Below, piece by piece: positions 24,039 to 35,691 of a stretch of 64,000 nucleotides of DNA. Position 1 is the first letter of the stretch; every line of letters begins with the position of its first letter. Below the pieces are notes generated by a model. That model made no database searches and was not told the DNA's origin. It was given only the letters and a program-made list of their open reading frames with translations. Source of the DNA: Kalaharituber pfeilii (lineage: Eukaryota > Ascomycota > Pezizomycetes > Pezizales > Pezizaceae); NCBI GenBank assembly GCA_015179045.1, contig WHUZ01000001.1, positions 620,001 through 684,000 of the forward strand. Direction: 5' to 3'. The translations under genes and the position numbers were made by a program.

Positions 24039-25690
24039 TCATGCTTTTATATCCAGAGTTTCCTCGCTATACTCAAATCCTATCCAATCTTCATATTCAT
24101 CGGCGAACTTGAGTGCGGCCTTCAGATAGAATAAATCATCATGCTTATATAACTTCGCCGAATCCCTCATTGCGCGCAATACTACTTCCATAAAGAATTA
24201 TCAGTGATCTTGCCCGCGTATGAATTGTTGCTCACTGATAGACTTGCTTACCTTTCATGTAATGCGTATCTGGTAGGATACCATCATTTACAATAGCCTT
24301 GTTAGTCACATGTTCCCAGCCTCTGCCCTTGGTCTGCACTTGCTCCACCAACTCTGGCTTTATGGAAGGCCGCTTTTGTGTTAAGTAAACAAATAGTATA
24401 AAAAACCAGAGGTTCCGAAGCAATGTTCTGTGACTGCTTGCGGGAAGTATAGGTAATACCGTCCTGGTGGCATAAGACGCAGTGACTGCATGACATATAA
24501 AAAGGTCATACTGGGGATTTCCGGGTTTATGAGTCGTAGTTAAAATTGTAAGAGATAGTTTGGTAAGTAGCTCTAATAGAGTCTCGATAGCTGTGCAGCC
24601 TAATAAGCTTCTGCATAGCCTCGTGCCTAGAGTCTGCACGTTCTTATTGTGCGTGTGGCATACTAACCTATCCCGTTAATATTTAGTTGATTGCAATAAT
24701 CGACAATCACGTCCTCTCTATCCTTGAACAAAATACTCTGATTGTGCTGACCAGGTGCATCACATAATCCATCAAATCTGATATCTTCTCGAACCCTGTT
24801 CAGAATGTCCAACGGATTCGTGCTTGATGTATCTGTAGCAGGATGGATTTGAGAATTCGTATATTTGGATAGGAAGTCGTAGGATGTTGCAGCCATTGTA
24901 AGTGCCTCCATCGCGACTTCTCGGCTGTTCAGTTCAATTGCATACTGTTTATTTTCAGTTCGCCAGGTGCTACCATTTATGGAGGATAAGGATCATTACC
25001 CCAAAATGGATCAATGGATGCCCAACTATTACTCATGTCAGCCTACGGGTTCATAGGAATTGAACTTAAGAAAACTCACGTCCACAAATAAGACTGTTCA
25101 CTAGAGGCTTTTCTCCTTGCATCATAAAGTCTAAAAGGACTTTCTTCCAGTCATAACACTGCCTCACCAATTCATCCTCAAAAAAATCTAAATATGCCCG
25201 TTGATACCTTTTATCGCCGAATTAGCAATGGTGACGAGCACGCGGTAAGCTTAAAGGAGTATACCGGTGGTCTCCCAAATAATCACGCCAATCAGTTTCA
25301 GTGACCTCGCAAGGACTATCTTTCCAACTCTCAAGCTCTTTATCCACTTGCTCATATATCTCGTGTAATTGCTGTTCATCAGCACCAAGCAGGTAAGCTG
25401 AACACAGAGCCTACAATCTAACATTAGTAAGGCGGAATTTTAAAGGAGTAACAGGACATTACATGTGGACAGTGGTTGTGTAATTTAAATTCCTTGTATC
25501 CCGAGTATAAAACTGAGTGAGAGTGGTGATTGAGCCTTAGTAAATGTATGAGAGCTCTGTCTCTTTTCTTCTGGGGGTAGTCAATCTGAATTGTTTCAAC
25601 CAGGGGAATGTTGGATGACAGATGACTCTCAGGGCTAGCGGGTTTGCCAGTAGAACCGAATAGTTGCTGTAACATATTGAACTGGAACAT
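24039..25690 (-). CDS. Questin oxidase-like protein (DUF4243 / AflY family)
   Basis: Seven exons (25463-25690, 25265-25410, 25080-25207, 25000-25025, 24668-24944, 24252-24626, 24039-24184) give 441 aa. Family blocks run along the whole length: ALIHLLRLNHHSHSVLYSG with HNHCPH, ALCSAYLLGADEQQLHEIYE, DWRDYLGDHRYQRAYLDFFE, LICGLGHPLIHFGYAIELN, REVAMEALTMAATSYDFLSK, FDGLCDAPGQHNQ and ATRTVLPILPASSHRTLLRN. Relatives include questin oxidase and AflY, which act in Baeyer-Villiger-type ring cleavage during anthraquinone or xanthone biosynthesis. Many family members lie outside clusters with unknown substrates. No polyketide synthase or tailoring genes surround this one. Exon 4 is a 26-nt micro-exon. 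Start at MFQFNMLQQ; an upstream in-frame GTG is not needed. Confidence 0.9.
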
Positions 25691-26429
25691 GCTTGTTTCT
25701 GGTTGCTTCACACGCACTGTTGTATTCTCGGAATGCTTTAATTTGAAAGATTCCAGTCCAGAGATTATCCACAGCTGTATAAAGACTAAAGTAGTTCAAC
25801 CTGATGCTACCATCAGATAGGGCCATGCGCAGATGCACTTTGTTGAGGTGCTACAAATGTTCCTGCATGTTCCAACTAAGAACAGTTGGGACAGTTTGGG
25901 TATAGCCACTTGCTCGTTCACACAGAAACCCTGACGACGTCACGAATCGAATGCACCACACGGCCTATGTAGTGTCGTTGCTGTAGCAACTGTGGCCGTT
26001 TGTGGCGCAGATTCGGGAGATTTCTACTGACTCTGTTTCACAATCACCAGTATTGTAAGTATCACAGGGATCCGGCAGAGAAAAAAGCTATCGGTGAGAA
26101 GACCTGAAAGTGTTTGCTACTTGTTAGAAGCTCCCGCAAAATTTGCTGAATCCACCTAATATACTGTATCTAAACGAAGCGTATATGCAGGGTCAGTTGA
26201 GAAAGTGCCTCATACTTTTTTCTTACTCTTTTGTACCAACCTACTCTTCGAAGAAGTGTTATGGTAATAGCTTTCTACCCTCAAAATCATTTAAAAGCTC
26301 AAAAGTGAGGTCATTATATTATGGCATAATTGGTTTTCGATACACAGATACTTTTTAAAACAATCATCTTGTAATGTACAGGGAAAACATGGAAATAAAC
26401 AATTTGCAGCGCAGGGACTTGCTATAGTT
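25691..26429. other. Intergenic region upstream of the questin-oxidase-like gene and downstream of KRI1
   Basis: About 740 bp with no gene. The minus frame over 25690-25838 is open upstream of the chosen start, but in a different frame and without family similarity, so I read it as 5' UTR. Confidence 0.5.
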
Positions 26430-28454
26430 CTATCTCCGCTTTCTCCGTTTTTTCTTTCTTTCCCCACTATCCACCTCGATTTTATTTCCTGCTTCCGCAA
26501 TCTTCCTCTGTGTGTCATCTGCTTGTTTCTTGTCTTGTAAGGGCAATTGGGGACCATCCTCATCACCAAAAACTTCTTTTCTCCATTCACGTAACCGTCG
26601 TTTCTTGGAATACTTCCTCTTATCTTGCTTCTTTCTTTCTGGCGGCCTGAAAGTTGCATATCTTTTGAGACCAGCATAGGAATTGAGTTGGGCATCATCC
26701 GCAGCAAGAATATCCAGGGGTGTAAGTCCGAATGTTTCTGGGGTAACTTCACGGTAACGGAAACCTTTTGTGTTTCCACTGGATACCTGCAACAGCAGCC
26801 TACTTAGCTTTTGCCATTGAAGGTGGAAGATATGTTTAATAGTACATACCTGTTCATCAAAATCAATACTCTCGTCGACATATTTCTCAATTTCCTTCCT
26901 GGTTTCCCGGTCACGTTTCTTTTGTTCTCTTCGCTCTCGTTCAGAATCTTTTGTTATTTTCCACTTGGCCAATTTCCCATTCCCTGCATCATCTACCTCA
27001 TCTACATTTGCTTCATCCCCAACTCCGCCTATCCCATCGTCGTTGTCATTGTCCACCTCAATATCTCCAATATCTATATCATCTTCCCATGTTGGTTTCT
27101 CCGGCACATTGCCCTCTTCCAATGCGTAATATTCCTCTCCGAATTTCTTCTGCATTGCTTCATCCCATTTTTCATCACTCCATCCTCCATCAAGTAACTT
27201 CTTCCAATCCTTTGAGTCATCCTCATTGTTATTTAATCCTGCCACTTGTTTAATCTGCTTAACTTTATTCATCAGCTCTTCAATCTTCAGTGCTCGTAGT
27301 CTTCCCTTCTCAATATCTCGCCGGCGCTTCTCTTCCTCTTTTTGCTTCTGTTTTGCTTCTCGAGCCCGTTTTCGAGCCGACATAGCTTCTCTCCTCGCAG
27401 ACATCATTTTGACAGCACCACGTGCGTGACCAACAAGCTGAGCAGCTTTACTAGGGTCTTCAAATCGCAAGTTGAAGCCTTGCTCGAACTGCTCGGCAAC
27501 CTCCTCTTCCTCGGAATCATCCGACTCTAGCACTGAACCATAGACACCCATTCTGTCCTTAGGTAACCATGCCTTTGATGCCAGGAAAGCTTTGAGATAG
27601 GAGTCTGGATCATTAGGATCTGCAGTAACTGGGTCGGGGGGGGGAGGGATATTCTCCGGTTGGATATTTTTCGCTTTCAAAAAATCATCATCATCGTCAT
27701 CACCACCCTCCTGGGTTATCTCCTTGGCAGCATTGTGCATATCCCTAACTAAATCACGTTTCAACTCTTCCTGCTGTTCGAAGTATGTCTTCGGTTTCGC
27801 AATCTGCTCCTTCGCTTCCTGCTCCCCACCATCTGTTCCAACAATGCCATTGAGCAGATTCATTCGGTGGTAATCCTTCAAGAACATGGGCTTCTCCTTT
27901 TCTGCTTCCTTCGCCTCCTTGCTATCATCATCTCTATCCTCGGAGAGTGCTTTGAAAAACCTCGTTTGCCTATCGTAGATCCTGGGGTCTTTAGATCGTA
28001 TAGCCTGAATTGTTGCCAAAATATCCTCATCTGCTACTTCGTCTGCAAAGACTCCATATTCATCTTCTTCTTCAGAGGTTGAGGATTCGTCATTGACGCT
28101 GTCATCACCTGAAGACGTGCTGCCGCTCGACTCCGAAGCAGATTGCTGTCGCTTCTTTCTATTCTTCTTATATTTCTCTTCTACTGCAGTTTACCAGTTA
28201 GAGGTGGAAATAGAGTTAAAAATGAAATGGAATAACAAACAGCGCTGTAATTCCTCCCGCTTCTTGTTATGCTCAAATCGCCTCGCATATTCCTCATTAA
28301 TCCTCAGTTCCACCTCCCCAGCAGAGGAATCAACATCATCATCATCATCATCGTTATCTAGGCCGAGGAGGGCCTTTTTGTCAGGTGCTGCCAACTGGGT
28401 CTGGGTGTGTTGTTCCGCAATTATTTTAGCTCCTTTTGGTATTGAAGGAGGCAT
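26430..28454 (-). CDS. KRI1: Ribosome biogenesis protein Kri1
   Basis: Three exons (28241-28454, 26850-28183, 26430-26786) give 634 aa. The N-terminus carries an acidic run and LRINEEYARRFEHNKKREELQR, which continues across intron 1 into LEEKYKKNRKKRQQ. The centre holds IQAIRSKDPRIYD, FFKALSEDRDDD, PMFLKDYHRMNLLNG and long charged coiled-coil stretches. The C-terminal Kri1 domain has VSSGNTKGFRYREVTPETFGL, ILAADDAQLNSYAGLKRYA and FRPPERKKQDKRKYSKKRRL. Kri1 acts with Krr1 in the nucleolus for 40S subunit assembly. Intron 2 (26787-26849, 63 nt) is a multiple of three without stops, so its retention would add 21 residues; its consensus GTATGT donor and the conserved junction argue for removal. 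Intron 1 uses a GTTTGT donor. Confidence 0.93.
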
Positions 28455-30375
28455 TGTGTTAATTTCCGTACTGAAAGATATTCATAGTATGAGTATCAAA
28501 GGAAGCGCTCTCAGCAAAATGAAATTATGTGCCAAGACTTCATGTGCATGCTTGGCATACATCCTGACCTCGCCTGAGGGTAAGTTTTGGAGTGCAAGGA
28601 GGCGGGGCATGCAATCAAGATTACGGGGTATGACAGGTATCGTGGCCACTCGGTCTGAGCCTACTCGGCTACTCCTCGCGTCTGATTGCACCCAGTCATA
28701 GCCGCATGTCACTTCTTGCTCTTTTTCTATTATGTACTGGTGAAACGTTACCAATTATCCTGTCATTACTAGTGAATACGATAAGCTACCACTCCTTCTA
28801 TGAATTGGTATCAAGTCCTCTTTTCTTTCTCCAGTCAAAATTAAAAACTTACCCTGATTCTACCAGAATTGAATCATATGGAACCGGAGCATTTTTCTTT
28901 ATCTCTTCTGACCTCCCTACTTCCTACTAGACTACTCTTCTTTTTTGAACCAAAGGTCAAACCTGTGGGCATCATACGGCCATCTCTGTATATCCCCGTA
29001 AAGACCTTCTCCCTTTTGAGCTTCTAGCATCTCTGTATAATATGATCTATTATTGCTAACTTTTGTTTTCAGCCTGATTGACAGATTTCCTCCAATGACG
29101 AGCTTTGGGAATACTGCTGAATAGCCATCCCTTCTATCAGCCATGAAAGTCGTTCTAACTACGCCTTCCACGCCTAGGAAACTAACTCCCCAGTCTCATG
29201 GCTGATGCATGCCGGTATGGAAGGTGTATAGGGTATGCTGACTTGAGGATCCGAGGATGGTCAATATTTGAGACCTGCCTGTTCCTCCACTCGAGCTCGG
29301 CGATTCGTGGAGGAGGCTCTCTGCTCAAAACTAATTTATAGTGATGCTGCATCCCCAGCACATGGATGGGCTCAATGGTGGCCTCAATTGGCTATGGCCT
29401 ATTATATACGTTGGATGGATATATACCGAAGTTGCGATGCAATGCGCATACTCGAGATTGGATGCGGTCCCCAATTAAGGGGAACGGAAGCAAATGGGTT
29501 CGTCAACAGTGCGTGAGCGGTAGAACTTGACCGAAAAGAGAGCGACTACTGTCGGTAAAACATGGTCCATATATTCTGTACAAGGATTTATCTAACTTTC
29601 GCTCGTACCATATTTGGAGGAAAAGGGCTCCTCAGATACTGGGTGGAGTGTCACTTTAGCGCGGTAAAAGAGATGCCGAGGCTAGGTAAAAGCGCGCCAC
29701 GATCGTGATCAGAAGTCGGGTCCATCGCTGGTTCTGTGGCGCCCAATGGCTGTGATGAGGGTAACATGTATGTGTGTGTGTGTATGTGTTTGTGTGTGCG
29801 TGTGTGTGTGCTTGAGAAGTAGTAGAGTTTGCAATCGGGAATTTGTAGGTGTGGAGGAAAAGGCGAGAGCATTTCCTACTCCTATACAGTTAATTATTTT
29901 ATCCTGCTTTGGATTGGGCATAACAGGCATTCAATTGCAAGGCCTAATGACTATGACTATGAAGGTTCTTAGTCTGTATTCTATGAAGGGGGGGACAGTC
30001 CGCACCTCCACCCAAAACATAAAATAGAAAAATACATAAAGGTAGTCTCGATATGTCGCATATATGGGTGGCAGAAGGGCTAGCGATACAAAGTATCAGA
30101 TCTAGAGAGTGGGAGTGGTGAGTGGGGGGAGTGATCAATACTTGATGAATTTGTTAATTTGAGGGTAACTTTACCTTGGCAAGAAGTTGAATCGCGTACT
30201 AGGTATGAGGTAAAATTACTGTTGGGGGTTTATACAATATATAAGCCTGTTAGACGATTTAGAGTTTATTTTATATCTGTTACTCGTCACAACAATTCGC
30301 ACGCGGCCATTAGCATCGCCGCAGAGTCGATGAGCTGGTGCTGGAACTTGACGCCGGGGAACTCCTTCTGCATTA
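28455..30375. other. Gene-poor region, no gene supported
   Basis: KRI1 upstream region followed by unassigned sequence. Minus frames at 28482-28754 and 28932-29171 and the plus frame at 29268-29516 have no recognised domain. A TG-rich microsatellite lies at 29769-29811. Confidence 0.5.
29769..29811. repeat. Imperfect (TG)n microsatellite
   Basis: About 43 nt of alternating T and G with a few interruptions (TATG, TTTG, TGCG). It creates poly-Cys/Val frames on one strand and poly-Thr/His on the other, neither supported as coding. Confidence 0.9.
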
Positions 30376-30763
30376 GCGGTAGTCAGATTAGGAAAATCTG
30401 GCCAGATTTTCTGGATTTCAGAATTTTATCAAGTCTGGAAAATCCGGTCATCTCCATACAAAATTTTATCTGGAATTTTCATGTTATAAACCAGTTAAAC
30501 TGGTTTATTTTCGCATTTTTTTTGCGGAAAAAATCCGGTTGGATTTTTGCGACAACTGCATATATATGATGCATCTTGCGGGACTTGATGCAATATTCAG
30601 GACCTGGCGTGCATAAATTCCGGTGGATTTTTGGACCCAGAACCAGTTTCCGATTTGACAAAAAAATCTGATTTTCACAAGAGGGTACTCAGACTACAGA
30701 CCGGATAAACTGTTTGTCCGCCGGATTCCATTTTATATGAGGACAGTCTAATCTGAATACCGC
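30376..30763. mobile_element. MITE-like element with 16-bp terminal inverted repeats and TA flanks
   Basis: The left end GCGGTAGTCAGATTAG (30376-30391) and the reverse complement of the right end (30748-30763), GCGGTATTCAGATTAG, match at 15 of 16 positions. Each end is directly flanked by TA (30374-30375 and 30764-30765), as expected for a Tc1/mariner- or pogo-type insertion. The 388-bp interior has no coding frame but many AATCTGG/AATCCGG motifs in both orientations, a subterminal-repeat pattern also seen in hAT elements. If TA belongs to the ends, a hAT origin is possible, but I found no 8-bp target duplication. It is a non-autonomous element; the family is uncertain. Confidence 0.6.
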
Positions 30764-31565
30764 TATTGATTCTCACAACCACCCTATAACCGTTCACTCT
30801 AGCTTAGACCTGCATATAACCATCCCCGTATTTCAGGGGCATAGGCCACTTGCCGAAGCGCATCCAGCTTCCAGAGCCTTTATGGCCCAGTGACTGGTAC
30901 TGCACACTCAAGAAATCACGGGCCTTAATCTTAGTTCACCCTTACCCCGCTGCTATATGCAACTACTTATAATGACCTTCTGAACCGCCTCAGTAAACCT
31001 TGAATTCCCAAATGATTTGATTAATCTACATCATCAGACGGCTACAATGTTGCACTCGTAAATACAATCGCAGGAATATATCCCTCTGGAGTTAAAGCTG
31101 CTTGGTCCTAAAGGACCTAAAGGCTTCGAGGACCTTGATGAAAGAGAGAGAAAAAAGGACCTTTTATTTATACACTATTCACAATCCAAAGGAGCTCCGC
31201 AAAATGCAACCACCGTATAACCTTTTTTTTTACAGCAGAAAAATCAAAGCATAGGGATCGCAAACATGATAATGAAAATCATCTCCCTCTCTTATTGCTT
31301 ATTTCCTCGTCCCTTCTTGCTCCCTCCCACTCCAATTCAACGACTCGTATCCAGGTAGTTAATACAGAAAAATAAAATGAAAGAAAGAAAGAAAATAACA
31401 CAACTTTCTTGCTCCTTTTTGGGGGGGGACCTATGCATCATTTTGTACTTCGTCAAGCTCCAAAACAAAAATGGAAAACAAAAAAAGTGAAATGGAGAAG
31501 TTGAAAAATTCAAAACCGGACCAGACCCTGGCAGAACGCCACCACCGACCTGGTAATAAGGAAGG

Positions 31566-31597
<32 letters not shown>

Positions 31598-32904
31598 AAA
31601 GTACAATATGTGAACCAAAAACTGTATTACTTTGCAATGTAGAGCTCGTAACATTTGATATTACAGATCAAGAGCCCTTTGAGAAGGAAAGTAGCCCAGA
31701 TACCATAGTGGAACGAGGAGCACGAAAGCTTACTAGAGATTGAATGCCAGCTCGCAAGGACAATAGGCAATCTCAATATTGGTAACAGATGGAGTTATAG
31801 AGATTCTTGAAAAAGGGGTGCATTTTAGAGGGAGAACTATTAGGGCTTTCTTGAAAGAGAATATTGGCAGAGAGAATATTAGAAAAGCAGGGAGGTACTC
31901 GCTCGTTCAGAAAGTATCGGAACGGCATTGGAACGGCTGACTAGCTATATGAGTATAGCTATGATAGCATCAGATGTAGTCAGCGTCTGGTTACGAGACT
32001 ACATCAGATGGGTGGTGTAGGCACTTCGTGGTACGCCAGGTCGGAATGCCTATTATTATTGTGTGTTGGCTATCATTGTACATCACAGCGCACAAAGACC
32101 ACTGTGTGATCCACGCTGTTGTAAAGTACATGTCTAATACAACCAAGCAGCTGTTAGCCTACTAGTATTCTTTGAAATAATTGACGAAGTGTACTGAGAG
32201 AGACGCCCAATGCGGGCTCTTGATGCCTAAGTATTACCATTATCTCTGTCCTGTAAATATTGAAGAGTAGAGTAAAAAATGTCAGTTACCAATCCAACCG
32301 AAAGTGGTTTTCCTCATGCTATTTCCCTCCAACTGTTTTTCAAAATACAGAACATCAACACGCAATGAGTAATCCTTCCCAAGGGAGCCCTGCGCGTTTG
32401 TGTGTGTGGGTAATGGACACTGGGTCAACTAGCGGCAGGGAAGAAGGAAGGCAGAAGGAAGGCAGAAGGAGAAGGGTAGCCCGAGCCTAATTCATATTAG
32501 TTGTAGGTATGGCGGTGCAGGAGCATCTGCTCGTCGCGCTACAAGTTCTGCTGTATATGTGTTCTCGTTTTAAGCGTGCCAAGAGAGTCTGGGCACGAGA
32601 ACACTGTATATGTCCCTTCTCCAATTCCTTCTCTAAAGCGGTACTGGCGGCCCATGAACATGCGTTGTCACCGGTCAAAATGTTTCCTAGGTACCTATCC
32701 CTAGGTAACCGAAACTTACTTCAGAACTGTCTGTCGAGCCCTCCAAGCCCCCACAGCTGGGAGGATGCCATGCGAGGACTTTTAGTCCCCTCCCGGCTGC
32801 CTAGGCTATTCTGGTACTAGACTGAACCCGTACCATAATCCATACGCATCACCTTGCAGGTTAATCGGGACACTTCTCGATGAAGATTTCTCAATTTTTG
32901 TTCA
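30764..32904. other. Gene-poor region with homopolymers, no gene supported
   Basis: It holds a 27-nt A tract (31566-31592), purine-rich patches, a GAAGGAAGGCA-type short tandem near 32440-32470, and one copy of a 21-bp sequence repeated at 47069 (32583-32603). Open frames are short and featureless. Confidence 0.5.
32583..32603 (+). repeat. 21-bp dispersed repeat, copy 1
   Basis: GAGAGTCTGGGCACGAGAAC plus a final A is identical to 47069-47089. In this copy the preceding GTGCC can pair with GGCAC inside the repeat. Confidence 0.7.
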
Positions 32905-33396
32905 ATGGCGCCGCAGGGCGCTCAGATCCCAAGGAGGATCTGCAGCACTTTCATTGACTGTGATGAAATCTAGTTGTGAGCCGTCGCGCTTGTCGGTAAA
33001 AAGTTTATTTCCCTGCCGTAAAATCACCATGTCCCATGAATTGACAGATCGAGGCGCGCACATGAGCATAGAATGGAGTCAGTAGCAAAAATTTGGGCTT
33101 CATCTTTCTCAGCCAATTGCTGAATAACCGGGTCCTCGCTGATGGTAGGATTATAATACGCTCGTTCTTGGATAAGGCGCTTTCTTTCAACCCCTTTAAC
33201 TGCTGGCCTGTCGTATTGCTTATCATAGTAATAAAGGAATCCGTAGGTCTCACATCCTTTCCTTCGTCAGTTTCGAGGTTGAGTTTGGCAAGGCGGTTGA
33301 AATCAATCTCCTCAATCATTTTCCTGTCAGGCTTGATGACGACACTAGAGTCGCGATTGCGCTGAGGCTTATCATAATCCTTCAAACCTAATTGTC
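32905..33396 (-). pseudogene. eIF3 subunit d pseudogene fragment
   Basis: The minus strand encodes an internal piece of translation initiation factor eIF3d in three different frames. The first block reads [20 protein letters not shown] and [19 protein letters not shown]. After a frameshift near 33250 come [34 protein letters not shown] and IFATDSILC. After a second shift near 33050 come [20 protein letters not shown] and [20 protein letters not shown]. Both shifts and a later stop destroy the protein. The N-terminal part and the C-terminal half of eIF3d are absent. No introns interrupt the similarity, so either a retrocopy or a copied exon is possible. The left end of the similarity on the coding strand abuts a (GGT)17 tract. 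Confidence 0.85.
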
Positions 33397-33397
33397 G

Positions 33398-33448
33398 GGT
33401 GGTGGTGGTGGTGGTGGTGGTGGTGGTGGTGGTGGTGGTGGTGGTGGT
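33398..33448. repeat. (GGT)17 trinucleotide microsatellite
   Basis: Seventeen perfect GGT units, followed by a degenerate GT/GGGG-rich stretch to about 33495. They produce a poly-Thr frame on the minus strand and a poly-Gly frame on the plus strand. They directly adjoin the eIF3d fragment. Confidence 0.95.
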
Positions 33449-35691
33449 AGTGGTGTGTGGACGGAGATTGGGGGGGGTGGAGGTGGGGTGGTGAGTAGGA
33501 GGTGGCCATGTATGATGTGTGCTAAGTATGTAAGAAAGCGTCGAGCAGGTGCACTTGGGTTTTACAGGAACTTCCTTGCTACTGTGTAAAGGGTGTGTCG
33601 AGGAGATATCGATGGACTGACAGGCACTCAAATCTCATTGCTAAAATTTTGTAAATCAGAAGCGCGAAGTAACAAAGATGCCATCTACATCAATATCCCC
33701 TCCTCAGAGCCCTCACTATCATCCAGCGAACAACCTGGCTCAGATGATCTCACAGCTGTCAAATCAGCAAACTCACATCCAGCCCCCTCACTAGCATCAC
33801 CTCTGATCAGCTTGCAGCCTGTATGTTTACACAATGCTTGGACAAGTGTTTGAAGACGCTCCATAGACTTGGAACTTCTCATGAGGATTCCAAGTACCTG
33901 GGAAAATGGAGGAACGATAGAAAGTTCATTAGAGCTGAAGTTTCGATTTAGAATATCTGGAAATGCTAGGGGATACCTAAACGTGTGGAGGCTATAATCA
34001 AGGCAACAGCGTGGTACATAGAATATTACAGGTGCGGATTGAATTTTCCAGCTATGCGGCTACTGTCATATTTCCTTTATATGATTGGACTTCTGGTGAT
34101 GGTGTTACCATTTTTTTTCTGTGGGCGTTTATATGCCTATGCTATGTATTGTTGAAGTGGTTCATCCACCAGTCATGCAAAATGGCTCTTGGCATGTGCA
34201 TGTTTCCTTTTACGGAAGTAACTACTCCATTAGGCTAGATATCAATACCCTCCAAATTTGCATTATATTGAGCTCCTATGCTGCGCAGTATTTATTACCA
34301 TATCATCATATCGTAAAACCCTGACGGGAGCACCTTTAAGACAGCTGTTACAAGCTCGTCCAGCAGTTCCACCTCCAACCCCACGTCAGGTTCGGAAATC
34401 CCTCAAATTGAAGGCAAGGGGCAATACTCGCAGAATTGTCTATAAAAGAGTAGTCCGTTGCATATGACGCCACTCCATCTCGTTGTTCACTGTTCTATTA
34501 TTCTCATTAGTTGTCGTACAGTTCTTTCCACACACGATTTATTCTTCGAGACTGTTCTAGCACTATGTAATATATCTGGAGATGTCATCACGGATTCTAT
34601 AACCATAGACAAACAAGTCAGTCAGGGCGCATCAACGAAACGATGATATAGGCACAAATTGAGATCATTAAAGGAAAAAAAAAAGAAGCTAACTTTTCGT
34701 GCCGAACCCCCCCATGTACCCAAAGCAACTGATGATACCAACAACCCCCGTATACTCAGCGATTAATCACAACATAGTTGCATATGTAGTTACAAAACTT
34801 CAGCAAATATAAAGAAATGGAATACCAGTAGGCTACCAGACAAACACAAACAATACAAAAAACAAAATTACAAAACAATACGTAGGAGTAGTCGACCTAC
34901 CATGAAAAGCGCGTTATCCTGCTGAGGAGGTACAAAAAGAAACGAAATGGGGGCTGAGATTGTTGGAGAGGCTGTCGAAAGGGCTGTCGGGGTGGCTGCT
35001 GAAGTGAATGTGCAGGTGAGATGGGAGACGTGGTAGGTACAAGAAGATGGGGAGTTACCTACTGTCCAATCTGACTTGGTGAGGTGGTTTGTTGTCTAAG
35101 TGATGGAGGTTACAACAAGAGGCCATGAAGAGGAGTAGAAGAGCAGAATTGAGCGCCTTTTGTTCGATTCCGAGCTGGAGAAGAGGGCTTTCCGGCATCT
35201 TTCTTTGAAAGATAGACTAATAATGCTCCAGTTCCATATGGGCAAATTCTAATGGAACCAGAACAACCTTTTTTTTTAATTTTTGCATGACATTGGGTAC
35301 GAGAGCAGCATGAGACCAGATATATTTGAAACTGAGAGAAGCGGCAATGCTGCAGATTGCCCGGAAACTTAGAAAATCCGGCTAGTATATAAAATACATA
35401 CCATATATATACATGACATTGTAGATTTTGCGGACGCCAACACCAGACCGATTGATATAAGGTACCCTTCCTTTTCTTGAATAAGCCGATAGCTTCATTA
35501 CAGAGTAGATATGCGGCGAGCATGTAAGGCATATGAAGAAGGGAGATTATGTAAATAAATAAACCCATAAACGGAAAATGAAATCGTAAGATCCTTCGAC
35601 AACAATAGTAAAATCACCGCTGCCTATCCATATGTATGCCGTAGTATACTCTAGTCTCAAATCAACCTTCTCCTCCTTCCTTACAACCTCC
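33449..35691. other. Gene-poor region, no gene supported
   Basis: A minus frame over 33685-33882 (RSSKSMERLQTLVQALCKHT, then acidic Ser-rich) follows a possible acceptor near 33898 and could be an orphan exon, but nothing connects to it. The minus frame over 35110-35568 has no domain and is probably 3' flank of the coiled-coil gene. AT-rich sequence dominates 34650-35050. Confidence 0.45.

Noticed and set aside
24039..28454. A secondary-metabolite cluster around the questin-oxidase-like gene
   Set aside because: Neighbours are ATP4, NOC4 and KRI1; no synthase, tailoring enzyme, transporter or regulator is in view.
30376..30763. LTR retrotransposon or solo LTR
   Set aside because: Ends are inverted rather than direct repeats and there is no primer-binding site.
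33005..33631. A single 208-residue poly-Thr protein
   Set aside because: The frame merges a GGT microsatellite with only the first block of the eIF3d relic; real similarity jumps to other frames.
35110..35568. Minus frame of 152 codons next to the coiled-coil gene's 3' end
   Set aside because: No recognisable domain, AT-rich and Cys/Tyr-heavy by composition; more likely 3' flank.
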